Below, piece after piece: positions 8,522-17,354 of a stretch of DNA of 52,636 bases (position 1 is its first letter; each line of letters opens with the position of its first letter). The notes under the pieces are model-generated. The model had not been told where the DNA came from, made no database searches, and was given only the letters and a program-made list of their open reading frames with translations. The DNA lies in the NCBI RefSeq assembly GCF_028656955.1, contig NZ_JAMDGY010000058.1, forward strand, positions 1 through 52,636. Reading direction: 5' to 3'. The position numbers and the translations under genes were made by a program. Source of the stretch: Pseudomonas fontis. Lineage in GTDB: Bacteria; Pseudomonadota; Gammaproteobacteria; Pseudomonadales; Pseudomonadaceae.

Positions 8522-8632
8522 CTATTTGCGCTTGTTCGAATCCCTCCAGATGAATATGCCAAAACCGGCGAAGAACAAAACCATCAGGCCTACCGTAACA
8601 ATTCCAGCGATAACCACATTATCGAAGAACAT
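8522..8632 (-). CDS. ccoM: Cbb3-type cytochrome c oxidase small subunit CcoM
   Basis: A 36-residue peptide starting MFFDNVVIAGIVTVGLMVLF and ending FIWRDSNKRK: one membrane helix (about 5-29) and a short basic tail. Sequence and length match CcoM, the small subunit that stabilises cbb3 oxidase in Pseudomonas. The start is fixed by GGAGG five bases ahead; an ATG four codons upstream (8644) lacks a good site. Upstream lies an FNR/ANR box at the spacing expected for activation at low oxygen, and a terminator follows, so it is a complete single-gene unit. No other cbb3 genes are in the window. Confidence 0.85.
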   Translation of the reverse strand: MFFDNVVIAGIVTVGLMVLFFAGFGIFIWRDSNKRK

Positions 8633-8669
8633 GGAGGCCTCCATTTGCCTGCACCTGTCTGATGGGGTA

Positions 8670-8711
8670 ACAGTAGCGAATGTGCCGGGAGGGAAAATTG
8701 ATCGAGGTCAA
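8670..8711 (-). promoter_or_regulatory. ANR/FNR-activated promoter of ccoM
   Basis: TTGACCTCGATCAA (minus strand, 8698-8711) matches the FNR/ANR consensus TTGAT-N4-ATCAA at nine of ten fixed positions. A weak -10 (TACTGT, 8670-8675) would place the start of transcription near 8663, putting the box centre about 41.5 bases upstream, the class II FNR position. This fits oxygen-limited induction of a cbb3 subunit. Confidence 0.7.
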
Positions 8712-8748
8712 TGGCGCCCTGGGACAGGCGCGGGAGGAGGATGCAGGC

Positions 8749-8762
8749 TTGACCTGCATCAA
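8749..8762 (-). promoter_or_regulatory. Second ANR/FNR box, nested in a hairpin
   Basis: TTGATGCAGGTCAA on the minus strand also fits TTGAT-N4-ATCAA with one change. Its centre is 51 bases upstream of the first box. It starts four bases after the stop codon of the gene at 8767-8928 and overlaps an eight-base inverted repeat (8740-8747 with 8753-8760), so the same bases may serve as terminator stem and ANR site. Confidence 0.5.
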
Positions 8763-8766
8763 GTTT

Positions 8767-8928
8767 TCAACGCTTCTTCGGTTTGCCCTTGGGCTTCTTC
8801 TTCGCCTTGCCCAGCGGCATGGCCTGCTCAAAGGCCTGGCGCACTTCGTTCAGGCGCTTCTCTTTAAGGTCGTGCACGCGGCGGGCGCGTTCGGCACCGA
8901 AGTCGATCAGGTTGTCGTCTTGGCTCAT
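8767..8928 (-). CDS. Small basic conserved hypothetical protein
   Basis: A 53-residue protein starting MSQDDNLIDFGAERARRVHD, mostly helical, with a lysine-rich end (KAKKKPKGKPKKR). I recognise it as a common unnamed Pseudomonas protein; the tail suggests nucleic-acid or ribosome contact, which is inference only. The start at 8928 is preferred to an upstream extension rich in Cys. It lies 45 bases downstream of the gene at 8974 and is probably co-transcribed with it. Confidence 0.7.
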   Translation of the reverse strand: MSQDDNLIDFGAERARRVHDLKEKRLNEVRQAFEQAMPLGKAKKKPKGKPKKR

Positions 8929-8973
8929 GGCAAGGCTCGGGTAGCAACAGCAGATGACGCAATAATGCACGTC

Positions 8974-9312
8974 TCAGACTTCGATATCCACCAACAGCCC
9001 CTGGCGCGGCTGGTCTTCCAGTAGCGGGGCGACCGGCACGGTGTTGTCGGCGTTGACCTCGTCACCCGGCATCGGCTGGTAGAACTCGTCATCCCCCGGC
9101 GTGCCCTGGCGCTGACGCTGCCCGTGGCGGCGGCGCTGCTCTTCACGCAACAACACGGCAGGCTCTTGCGGGTTGCGATGCTTGAGGTCGATGGCACCTT
9201 CACTGGCGCTCGGTTGGGTCGGCACCACGGGCTTGATATCAGGTGTCGGCTTGACCGGGTCAAGTTGCGAGGTAACCGGCGCAGCACTGAGCGGGATGAT
9301 CGGCGGCAGCAT
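8974..9312 (-). CDS. Conserved hypothetical protein, proline-rich, predicted disordered
   Basis: A 112-residue protein starting MLPPIIPLSAAPVTSQLDPV, rich in Pro, Gln, Arg and Glu, with a basic centre (REEQRRRHGQRQRQG) and an acidic end. No signal peptide or membrane helix; it looks largely disordered. AGGAG sits about nine bases ahead of the ATG. I know of no function. It is divergent from rapA, with 198 bases between. Confidence 0.7.
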   Translation of the reverse strand: MLPPIIPLSAAPVTSQLDPVKPTPDIKPVVPTQPSASEGAIDLKHRNPQEPAVLLREEQRRRHGQRQRQGTPGDDEFYQPMPGDEVNADNTVPVAPLLEDQPRQGLLVDIEV

Positions 9313-9449
9313 GGGATAAATTCTCCTGTCGCTCGTGTATCGGCCAGGGAGTGCCAGGCTTGAGCCGGCCTGTGCGGTTCTGTGCGTTGGTGCACAGTCG
9401 ACCAGCAGTCGGGCCCGACGTTCGGTCGCCAGCTATATTGCTAGAACCT

Positions 9450-9478
9450 TTGGTCAATGAGCCCCTATCCGTTAAGAT
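9450..9478 (+). promoter_or_regulatory. Candidate sigma-70 promoter for rapA
   Basis: TTGGTC (9450-9455) and TAAGAT (9473-9478) are separated by exactly 17 bases, giving a start near 9485 and a short leader before the rapA ATG at 9511. Confidence 0.5.
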
Positions 9479-9510
9479 AGTCGGCTTTTTCATGGCGGGA
9501 GCAAGGCAGT

Positions 9511-12357
9511 ATGGCGCAGCAGTATCAACCGGGGCAACGCTGGATCAGCGACAGCGAAGCCGAGCTAGGTCTGGGTACCGTTCTGGCACAGGACGGCCGC
9601 TTGTTGACCGTGCTCTATCCGGCCACTGGCGAAACCCGCCAGTATTCACTGCGCAACGCCCCCCTGACCCGGGTGCGCTTCTCGCCAGGTGACCAGATCA
9701 CCCATTTCGAAGGCTGGAAACTGACCGTTCGCGAAGTCGACGATGTCGACGGCCTGCTGGTCTACCACGGCCTCGACGCCCAGAACCAGGCCTGCACCCT
9801 GCCTGAAACGCAGCTGTCGAACTTCATCCAGTTCCGCCTGGCCAGCGACCGCCTGTTCGCCGGGCAGATCGACCCGCTGTCGTGGTTCTCGCTGCGCTAC
9901 AACACCCTGGAGCACACCAGCCGCCAGCTGCAATCGTCGCTGTGGGGCCTGGGCGGCACTCGCGCCCAGCCTATCGCGCACCAACTGCATATCGCCCGTG
10001 AAGTCGCCGACCGGATCGCCCCGCGCGTCCTGCTGGCCGATGAAGTGGGCCTGGGCAAGACCATCGAGGCAGGCCTGGTGATTCACCGCCAGATGCTCTC
10101 TGGCCGCGCCAGCCGCGTGCTGATCCTGGTACCGGAAAACCTGCAGCACCAGTGGCTGGTGGAAATGCGTCGGCGCTTCAACCTGGAAGTCGCCCTGTTC
10201 GACGCCGAACGCTTCATCGAAAGCGACGCCAGCAACCCGTTCGAAGACGCCCAGATGGCGTTGGTTGCACTGGAGTGGGTAACCGAGGACGAAAAGGCCC
10301 AGGACGCGCTATTCGCCGCTGGCTGGGACCTGCTGGTGGTCGACGAAGCTCACCACCTGGTCTGGCATGAAGAGCAGGCCAGCCCGGAGTACGCGCTGGT
10401 CGAGCAATTGGCCGAGGTTATCCCGGGCGTGCTGCTGCTGACCGCAACCCCGGAGCAACTGGGCCAGGACAGCCACTTCGCCCGTCTGCGCCTGCTCGAC
10501 CCGAACCGTTTCCACGACCTGGCTGCCTTCCGCGCCGAGAGCGAGAACTATCGCCCGGTGGCCGAAGCCGTACAGGAACTGCTCGATGAAGGCCGCCTGT
10601 CGGCCAAGGCCCACGCTACCATTCAAGGCTTCCTGGGTGCCGAGGGCGAAGCCCTGCTGGCCGCCGTCAACGACGGCGACACCCAGGCCAGCGCCCGCTT
10701 GATCCGTGAGCTGCTCGACCGTCACGGCACCGGCCGCGTGCTGTTTCGCAACACCCGCGCCGCGGTGCAGGGCTTCCCGCAGCGTCAGCTGCACGCCTAC
10801 CCGCTGCCGTGCCCGGACGAGTACATGGAACTGCCGGTGGGCGAGCATGCCGACCTGTACCCGGAAGTGAGCTTCCAGGCCCAGGGCGACAGCGACGAAG
10901 ACAGCCGCTGGTGGCGCTTCGACCCACGGGTCGAATGGCTGATCGACACCCTGAAGATGCTCAAGCGGGTCAAGGTCCTGGTGATCTGCGCCCACGCCGA
11001 AACCGCAATGGACCTGGAAGACGCCCTGCGCGTACGTTCGGGCATCCCGGCCACGGTGTTCCATGAAGGCATGAGCATCCTTGAGCGTGACCGTGCGGCA
11101 GCTTACTTCGCCGATGAAGAATTCGGTGCCCAGGTGCTGATCTGTTCGGAAATCGGCAGTGAAGGCCGCAACTTCCAGTTCGCCCATCACCTGGTGCTGT
11201 TCGACCTGCCGGCTCACCCGGACCTGCTGGAGCAGCGTATCGGTCGTCTGGACCGGATCGGCCAGAAGCACGTGATCGAGCTGCACGTTCCGCACCTGCA
11301 GAACAGCCCGCAAGAGCGTCTGTTCCAGTGGTACGACCAGGCGCTGAACGCCTTCCTCAACACCTGCCCTACCGGCAACGCCCTGCAACACCAGTTCGGC
11401 CCGCGCCTGCTGCCGTTGCTGGAAAGCGGTGACGATGGCGAGTGGGATGCCCTGGTCAAGGAAGCCCGCGCCGAGCGCGAGCGCCTGGAAGCCGAGCTGC
11501 ACAGCGGCCGTGACCGCCTGCTGGAGTTGAACTCCGGCGGCGCTGGCGAAGGCCAGGAGCTGGTCGAGGCGATCCTTGAGCAGGACGACCAGTTCGCCCT
11601 GCCGATCTACATGGAAACCCTGTTCGATGCCTTCGGTATCGACAGCGAGGACCATTCGGAAAACGCCCTGATCCTCAAGCCGAGCGAGAAGATGCTCGAC
11701 GCCAGCTTCCCGCTGGGCGACGACGAAGGCGTGACCATCACCTACGACCGCAACCAGGCACTGTCCCGCGAGGACATGCAGTTCATCACCTGGGAACACC
11801 CGATGGTGCAGGGCGGCATGGACCTGGTGCTCAGCGGTTCGATGGGCAACACCGCCGTGGCCTTGCTCAAGAACAAGGCGCTCAAGCCGGGCACCGTGTT
11901 GCTGGAGCTGCTGTATGTGAGTGAAGTGGTTGCCCCGCGCGCCCTGCAACTGGGCCGTTACCTGCCGCCGGCGGCGCTGCGCTGCCTGCTGGACGCGACC
12001 GGCAACGACCTGGCGAGCCGGGTGTCGTTCGAAACCTTGAACGATCAGCTCGAAGGTGTGCCACGGGCCAGCGCCAACAAGTTCATCCAGGCCCAGCGCG
12101 AAGTGCTGACGCCGCGGATCAACAGTGGCGAAGCGAAGATCATGCCGCGTCACGCCGAGCGTGTTGCCGAGGCGCAGCGTCGCCTGGCAGCGGAGACTGA
12201 CGAAGAGCTGGCGCGCTTGACCGCGTTGCAGGCAGTCAACCCGACGGTACGTGACAGCGAAATCGAAGCGGTGCGCAAGCAACGTGAAGACGGGCTGGCG
12301 ATGCTGGATAAAGCGGCGTTGCGTCTGGAAGCGATTCGGGTGTTGGTCGCCGGTTAA
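9511..12357 (+). CDS. rapA: RNA polymerase-associated protein RapA (SWI2/SNF2 ATPase)
   Basis: A 948-residue protein of the usual RapA length. An N-terminal Tudor-like region (RWISDSEAELGLGTVLAQDGRLLTVLYPATGETR) precedes the Snf2 ATPase core: DEVGLGKT at 177-184 (Walker A) and DEAH at 278-281 (Walker B). The second RecA-like domain holds ICSEIGSEGRNFQFAHHLVLFDLP and QRIGRLDRIGQ. The C-terminal region is the RapA-specific domain. RapA binds core RNA polymerase and helps recycle it after transcription. It stands alone, followed by a REP pair. Confidence 0.97.
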   Translation: MAQQYQPGQRWISDSEAELGLGTVLAQDGRLLTVLYPATGETRQYSLRNAPLTRVRFSPGDQITHFEGWKLTVREVDDVDGLLVYHGLDAQNQACTLPETQLSNFIQFRLASDRLFAGQIDPLSWFSLRYNTLEHTSRQLQSSLWGLGGTRAQPIAHQLHIAREVADRIAPRVLLADEVGLGKTIEAGLVIHRQMLSGRASRVLILVPENLQHQWLVEMRRRFNLEVALFDAERFIESDASNPFEDAQMALVALEWVTEDEKAQDALFAAGWDLLVVDEAHHLVWHEEQASPEYALVEQLAEVIPGVLLLTATPEQLGQDSHFARLRLLDPNRFHDLAAFRAESENYRPVAEAVQELLDEGRLSAKAHATIQGFLGAEGEALLAAVNDGDTQASARLIRELLDRHGTGRVLFRNTRAAVQGFPQRQLHAYPLPCPDEYMELPVGEHADLYPEVSFQAQGDSDEDSRWWRFDPRVEWLIDTLKMLKRVKVLVICAHAETAMDLEDALRVRSGIPATVFHEGMSILERDRAAAYFADEEFGAQVLICSEIGSEGRNFQFAHHLVLFDLPAHPDLLEQRIGRLDRIGQKHVIELHVPHLQNSPQERLFQWYDQALNAFLNTCPTGNALQHQFGPRLLPLLESGDDGEWDALVKEARAERERLEAELHSGRDRLLELNSGGAGEGQELVEAILEQDDQFALPIYMETLFDAFGIDSEDHSENALILKPSEKMLDASFPLGDDEGVTITYDRNQALSREDMQFITWEHPMVQGGMDLVLSGSMGNTAVALLKNKALKPGTVLLELLYVSEVVAPRALQLGRYLPPAALRCLLDATGNDLASRVSFETLNDQLEGVPRASANKFIQAQREVLTPRINSGEAKIMPRHAERVAEAQRRLAAETDEELARLTALQAVNPTVRDSEIEAVRKQREDGLAMLDKAALRLEAIRVLVAG

Positions 12358-12375
12358 CCCTGTAGCAACCTCTCC

Positions 12376-12468
12376 GTGGGAGCCGGCCTTGCCGGCGATG
12401 GGCCGGCTCGCCGGCCCCGTTCAGTCGGCAAGACTTCGTCTTGCATCGCCGGCAAGGCCGGCTCCCAC
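12376..12468. repeat. REP-type inverted repeat pair, family A
   Basis: Perfect 24-base arms at 12376-12399 and 12445-12468, with a small AAGACTTCGTCTT hairpin between them. It lies between the convergent rapA and MFS genes and may act as a bidirectional 3'-end element. Confidence 0.85.
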
Positions 12469-12486
12469 AGTTTTGCTCCGCAGCGC

Positions 12487-13830
12487 TCAAGCAGTCGCGG
12501 CCACCCCCGCACTGTCCTCCACCATCCCCTCCTTCATCCGCTGCGCATCCCGGGCAAAGCAGCGCGACGCCAACAACAGGAACACCAGCGTCAGCATCAA
12601 TGCCACCGGTATCAGGTACATCGCGTCATGCAAGCCAATGGCCTTGAATGCCTCGGTCATCTCCCCTTCCCCCGCCGCCAGCATCGCCGCCTCGGCAAAG
12701 TGGTCCGACAGCAAGCCGACCACCACCGGCCCCAGCCCGCCACCCAGCAGGTACAACCCGGCAAAGAACAACGCCATCGCAGTGGCCCGCAAGCGCGGTT
12801 GCACCACATCCTGGATCGAGGTGTACACGCAGGTATAGAAGTTGTAGGCGAACAACCAGCCCACCCCGAACACCGCCACGAACACGCCAATTTCAACACG
12901 CCCGGCATGCAGCGCCCACGCCGTCGCCAGCGTCGCCACCAGCATGCTGAACGCCCCGAACAGCAGGCGCCCGGTCGGCATGCGCTGGTGGATCTTGTCA
13001 GCCACCCAACCGCCCAAAGTCAGCCCCACCAGCCCGGTCAAGCCGACGATCACCCCGGTGGCCACCGCCGCCTGCTGCAACGACAGCAGGAAATAGCGCT
13101 GCAACATCGGCACCATGAACGAGTTGCAGGCGTAGGTCGCAAAGTTGTAGGTCAAGCCGGCCAACACCAGCCAGCCGAACGTCGGCACCATCAATACCCG
13201 TCGCAGCGGCCGGTCCACCGGCGCCTGGGACACCTTGACCGCCTCCGCCGCGCCGCGTGCCGGCTCGCGGATCATGAACATGAACAGCGCCAGCACCAGC
13301 CCCGGCACGGCGGCGATGAGGAACGGCGCCCGCCAGCTGCCAAATGCCTGGACCATCGCGCCAATCGTGAAGAACGCCAGCAATAACCCCAGCGGCAGGC
13401 CGAGCATGAAGATGCCCATCGCCCGCGCCCGCTTCTCAGCCGGGAACAGGTCGCCAATCAGCGAGTTGGCCGCCGGCGCATAACTGGCCTCGCCAATCCC
13501 CACGCCCATGCGCACCAGCAGGAAGCTCCAGAAACTGCCGACCATGCCGTTCACCGCGGTCAGCCCGCTCCAGGCAACCAGCCCCCAGCCCATCAATTTG
13601 CTCCGCGAGCCGGTATCGGCCAGGCGCCCCAACGGCAGGCCGGCAATCGCATAGACCAGGGTAAAGGCGGTGCCGATCAGGCCGATCTGGAAATCGCTCA
13701 GGCGCCATTCCATGCGGATCGGCTCGATGATGATGGCGGGAATCGTACGGTCGAAGAAATTGAACAGGTTGGCCAGGAACAGCAGGAACAAAATGCGCCA
13801 GGCATTCGCCGCTTGGGTGGGGCTCTGCAT
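12487..13830 (-). CDS. MFS transporter (Spinster/ACS-like)
   Basis: A 447-residue major facilitator with about 12 membrane helices. It begins NAWRILFLLFLANLFNFFDRTIPAIIIEPI, the pattern of MFS carriers for organic anions or aromatic acids, with the loop motif GRLADTGSRSKLMG after helix 2 and GVGIGEASYAPAANSLIGDLFP in helices 4-5, as in Spinster-type carriers. The substrate cannot be told. It is divergent from the MHYT gene, with 271 bases between. Confidence 0.85.
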   Translation of the reverse strand: MQSPTQAANAWRILFLLFLANLFNFFDRTIPAIIIEPIRMEWRLSDFQIGLIGTAFTLVYAIAGLPLGRLADTGSRSKLMGWGLVAWSGLTAVNGMVGSFWSFLLVRMGVGIGEASYAPAANSLIGDLFPAEKRARAMGIFMLGLPLGLLLAFFTIGAMVQAFGSWRAPFLIAAVPGLVLALFMFMIREPARGAAEAVKVSQAPVDRPLRRVLMVPTFGWLVLAGLTYNFATYACNSFMVPMLQRYFLLSLQQAAVATGVIVGLTGLVGLTLGGWVADKIHQRMPTGRLLFGAFSMLVATLATAWALHAGRVEIGVFVAVFGVGWLFAYNFYTCVYTSIQDVVQPRLRATAMALFFAGLYLLGGGLGPVVVGLLSDHFAEAAMLAAGEGEMTEAFKAIGLHDAMYLIPVALMLTLVFLLLASRCFARDAQRMKEGMVEDSAGVAATA

Positions 13831-13919
13831 CGGTAGGTCCCTCTTCTAATGTCGGAGCGTGCCAGCACGCCGATGAAATCTAGAAGGCCATTGCCGTTCT
13901 GTCTGCCACCATTGACCGA

Positions 13920-13931
13920 AGTGATATCACT
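13920..13931. promoter_or_regulatory. Perfect 12-base palindrome in the MFS/MHYT intergenic region
   Basis: AGTGATATCACT lies 90 bases upstream of the MFS start. The 271-base gap also holds separated inverted CGATTTG/CAAATCG segments and a -10-like TATACT at 14035-14040 facing the MHYT gene. The palindrome is a plausible operator; the regulator is unknown. Confidence 0.35.
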
Positions 13932-14101
13932 CAATTGTAACGATTTGCGCCCATAGAACCCGACGCTATGGATTCAATGCCCAAATCGTAGGAATCAATG
14001 TGCCATTAATCAGGATGGGTTAATCCGCTCTTCCTATACTCTGTCGGAACGGTCTCCAGCGCATCGGGGGCACGAGCGCAATCTCGACGAAGAGGCATGC
14101 T

Positions 14102-16366
14102 ATGGAGTGGCTGGGGCTACATGTGCTCGCCGACCTTCCGGCAACCGGACAGACCATCCTCGATTGCACCCACAACCCTTATCTGGTTGTGCTCGCATAC
14201 CTTGTCGCGTGCGCCGGCAGTTTTGCCACGCTGGACATGCTCGAGCGGATCGGCAGCACCGAACTACCGCCCGCCCAGCGCCAGTGGCGCCTGCTCGGCA
14301 GCTGTTGCCTGGCGGGCAGCATCTGGGCCATGCACTACATCAGCATGCTGGCCTTCCAGGCCACCCTGGAAGTGCACTACGACGCCACCCTGACCGCCAC
14401 TTCATTGCTGCTGATGCTGCTGGCGTCGTGGCTGGCCCTGGATACCCTCAGCCGCAAGACCTGGCACACCCGGCATATCCTGCTGGCCACGCTCTATATC
14501 GGCGTGGGCATCGGCGCCATGCACTACACCGGCATGGCCGCCATGCGCTCCAATGCCCTGCAGTACTATCGCCCGGAGCTGTTCGGCGCCTCGATCGTCA
14601 TTGCCCTGGGTTCCAGCCTGCTGTCACTGCTGCTGGTGCAGCGTTTTCGCCATGGCAGCGGCACGCTGCACCAGCTGTTCAAGTACGGCGCCAGCCTGGT
14701 GATGGCCGGCGGCATCATCGCCACCCACTTCACCGGCATGTGGGCGCTGACCCTGGTGTTGCCCCACGGCGTGCCGCTGCAACTGCCGCTGACCGACAAC
14801 AGCCTGCAACTGAGCCTGACCATCGCCTTCATCACCCTGTTGATCAGCGCCAGCAGCATCAGCGCCGCCCTGGCGGACAAGAAGCTGCAAAGCAAGGAGC
14901 ACGACCTGCGCCGGGTCAACATGCTGCTCAGCCAGCTCGATCAGGCGCGGGTCTCGCTGCAGCAGGCGGCGCATTACGACGCGCTGACCAACCTGATCAA
15001 CCGGCGCGGCTTCAACCAGGTGTTCGCCGAACGCCTGGCCGAACAGACCAGCAACGAAGGCATGCTGGCGGTGATGTTCCTCGACATCGACCACTTCAAG
15101 CGGATCAACGACAGCCTCGGCCATGATGCCGGCGACCAGTTGCTCAAGGTGATCGCCGGGCATATCAAGGCCGCCACCCGCCCGCAGGATGTGGTCGCGC
15201 GCTTTGGCGGTGACGAGTTCTGCATCCTAATCGGCCTGCACAACCGCGATGAAGCCCGCCACCTGGCCCAGCGGGTGATGCAAAAGCTCAAGGACCCGAT
15301 CGACCTGGCCGGTCGGCGCATGGTCATGACCACCAGCATCGGCATCAGCGTGTTCCCCGATGACGGCAGTACCTGCGATGAACTACTGAAAAACGCCGAC
15401 CTTGCGCTCTACCAGTCCAAGGGCTGCGGGCGCAACAACCTGAACTTTTTCAGCAGCAACCTGAAAACCCGCGCCACGCTGGAGCTGCAACTGGAAGAAG
15501 AACTGCGCATCGCCCTGCTCGAAGAGCGCGGGCTGCGCATCCACTACCAGCCGATTTTCGATCTGCACAGCGGCCAGGTGTCCAAGCTTGAAGCGCTGAT
15601 CCGCTGGCAGCACCCGCAGCACGGCCTGCTCAGCCCCGACCGTTTCATCAGCATCGCCGAAGCCAACGGGCTGATCGCCGACCTCGACCTGTGGGTGTTG
15701 CGCCGCGCCTGCCAGGACCTGGCCCTGCTCAACCGCCACGGCTTCGACAACCTCAAGGTGACGGTCAACTGCTCGGCCCTGACCCTGGGCCGTGAAGAGC
15801 TGCCCAACGAAGTCGAAGACGCGCTGACCACCGCCAACCTGCCGGCCTGGCGCCTGGAACTGGAAGTGACCGAGAACGCGCTGATGGGCAACATCCACAG
15901 CACGATTGCCCTGCTCAAGCGCATTCGCGCCAAAGGCGTTTCGCTTTCCATCGACGATTTCGGCACGGGCTACTCGTCGCTGGCCTACCTCAAGCGCCTG
16001 CCGCTGGACACCCTGAAGATCGACCGCTCGTTCATCCAGGATATTCCGCGCTCCAGCCAGGACATGGAAATCGTCCAGGCCATCATGATCATGGCCCACA
16101 CCCTGCACCTGAAGGTGATTACCGAAGGGGTGGAAACCGTCGAGCAATATGCCTTCCTCAGCGAGCACGGCTGCGATGCCATCCAGGGCTACCTGCTCAG
16201 CCGCCCAGTGCCGCTGGGCGAACTGCGCTCGGTGCTCACCGAGCTCAATCAGCGCGAAGAACGCCTCATGGCGTACTGCGATACAGATCGATCAGGGTCG
16301 CCGGATCTTTTTGCAGATAACCCTGACTACCGTGCAAGCGCATCAGTTGCGCCGCGAGGCCGCTGA
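14102..16366 (+). CDS. MHYT-GGDEF-EAL membrane protein (cyclic-di-GMP enzyme)
   Basis: A 754-residue protein. The N-terminal MHYT sensor (about residues 25-255) has seven predicted helices and the motifs MHYI (77), MHYT (140) and THFT (208), thought to bind a metal and sense a diatomic gas. The GGDEF domain has an intact GGDEF at 369-373 and an inhibitory RxxD site (Arg360-Asp363). The EAL domain keeps Glu497-Ala-Leu and DDFGTGYSS. Both synthesis and breakdown of c-di-GMP therefore look possible. The last 33 codons run past the EAL fold and overlap the convergent dehydrogenase gene by 101 bases. AAGAGG precedes the ATG. Confidence 0.95.
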   Translation: MEWLGLHVLADLPATGQTILDCTHNPYLVVLAYLVACAGSFATLDMLERIGSTELPPAQRQWRLLGSCCLAGSIWAMHYISMLAFQATLEVHYDATLTATSLLLMLLASWLALDTLSRKTWHTRHILLATLYIGVGIGAMHYTGMAAMRSNALQYYRPELFGASIVIALGSSLLSLLLVQRFRHGSGTLHQLFKYGASLVMAGGIIATHFTGMWALTLVLPHGVPLQLPLTDNSLQLSLTIAFITLLISASSISAALADKKLQSKEHDLRRVNMLLSQLDQARVSLQQAAHYDALTNLINRRGFNQVFAERLAEQTSNEGMLAVMFLDIDHFKRINDSLGHDAGDQLLKVIAGHIKAATRPQDVVARFGGDEFCILIGLHNRDEARHLAQRVMQKLKDPIDLAGRRMVMTTSIGISVFPDDGSTCDELLKNADLALYQSKGCGRNNLNFFSSNLKTRATLELQLEEELRIALLEERGLRIHYQPIFDLHSGQVSKLEALIRWQHPQHGLLSPDRFISIAEANGLIADLDLWVLRRACQDLALLNRHGFDNLKVTVNCSALTLGREELPNEVEDALTTANLPAWRLELEVTENALMGNIHSTIALLKRIRAKGVSLSIDDFGTGYSSLAYLKRLPLDTLKIDRSFIQDIPRSSQDMEIVQAIMIMAHTLHLKVITEGVETVEQYAFLSEHGCDAIQGYLLSRPVPLGELRSVLTELNQREERLMAYCDTDRSGSPDLFADNPDYRASASVAPRGR

Positions 16367-17153
16367 GCGGGGTGGCCGAACCCTGCTCGCGCGAGAACTT
16401 CACCGCCGTGTCCAGGTCCTTCAGCAAAGTGCGAACGTGCCACTTGACCGGCTCGTAGCGGCTTTCAGCCATTTGCGGGGCGAGGATCTGCAATGGCTTG
16501 GAGTCGGCAAAGCCACCGGCCAGGGCCTCGGCGATCAGGCTGGCGTCGACCCCGGACTGCTCGGCCAGGGCCACCACTTCGGCAATTACCAAGGCATTGC
16601 AGGCGACGATCATCTGGTTGCAGGCCTTGGTCACCTGCCCGGCACCGACCGCCCCCATATGGGTAACGCGCTGGCCAAGGGTCAGCAATACCGGGCGCAC
16701 GCGCTCAAGATCGGCCGCCTGACCACCCACCATGATCGCCAGGCTGCCCGCCTCCGCGCCAGGCGTACCGCCTGATACCGGCGTATCGAGCCAGCTCATG
16801 CCAGTACGTTCGGCCAGTTCTGCGGCCATTTCCCGGGTGGCGGTCGGTTCCAGGCTGGAGAAATCCACCAGCAGTTGCCCGGCGCGCGCGCCTTCGACCA
16901 CACCCTGGGCACCAAACACCACCTCGCGCACTACCTGGGTGTCCGCCAGGCACAGCATCACCACGTCTGCCGCCTGGCACAACTCGGCCGGCGTTGCCAC
17001 CACCCGGGCGCCGGCCTCGACCAGTGCCGCGCACTTGTCTGGCGAACGGTTCCACACCGTCAGCGGGTAACCGGCGGCCAGCAACCGCCGACACATCGGC
17101 AAGCCCATCAGGCCGATACCGGCAAAAACCAGGGAAGGCAATGCAGTGCTCAT
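16266..17153 (-). CDS. Beta-hydroxyacid dehydrogenase family protein (3-hydroxyisobutyrate dehydrogenase-like)
   Basis: A 295-residue NAD(P)-dependent dehydrogenase. The Rossmann motif AGIGLMGLPM (11-20), the substrate loop DTPVSGGTPGAEAGSL (123-138) and catalytic Lys176 in GAGQVTKACNQ are all present. The family includes 3-hydroxyisobutyrate, tartronate-semialdehyde and related reductases; the sequence alone does not settle the substrate. GGAG precedes the ATG. Its 3' end overlaps the MHYT-GGDEF-EAL gene by 101 bases. Confidence 0.9.
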   Translation of the reverse strand: MSTALPSLVFAGIGLMGLPMCRRLLAAGYPLTVWNRSPDKCAALVEAGARVVATPAELCQAADVVMLCLADTQVVREVVFGAQGVVEGARAGQLLVDFSSLEPTATREMAAELAERTGMSWLDTPVSGGTPGAEAGSLAIMVGGQAADLERVRPVLLTLGQRVTHMGAVGAGQVTKACNQMIVACNALVIAEVVALAEQSGVDASLIAEALAGGFADSKPLQILAPQMAESRYEPVKWHVRTLLKDLDTAVKFSREQGSATPLSGLAAQLMRLHGSQGYLQKDPATLIDLYRSTP

Positions 17154-17220
17154 GTAACGCTCCAGGCAAATTAAAGAAGTTGATCGATTGGACGATTCAG
17201 TTATGCAGGCGTGACAGGTA

Positions 17221-17252
17221 AACCCCTAGAGGGTTATAGGGCAAGACCCTAT
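17221..17252. promoter_or_regulatory. Two adjacent short inverted repeats upstream of the tubulin-like gene
   Basis: AACCC-CTAGA-GGGTT (17221-17235) is followed at once by ATAGGG-CAAGA-CCCTAT (17236-17252), both perfect with five-base centres. They lie in the 201-base gap between the dehydrogenase start (17153) and the tubulin-like start (17355). They could be operators or leader hairpins. Confidence 0.4.
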
Positions 17253-17354
17253 CGCTCACGCCAAACGCGCGCTGCTACAGTCGCGACACTTATCCCGTGA
17301 TGGCTCGATGATATCTGCCTTGAACAGCCGTCCACCCCAGGCAAATGGCGCAAA

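Noticed and set aside
8410..8550. Short rightward frame starting GTG after AAGGAGA
   Set aside because: It crosses the ccoM terminator and antisense ccoM, has no similarity I recognise, and the bases at 8425-8450 look like a broken family-B repeat.
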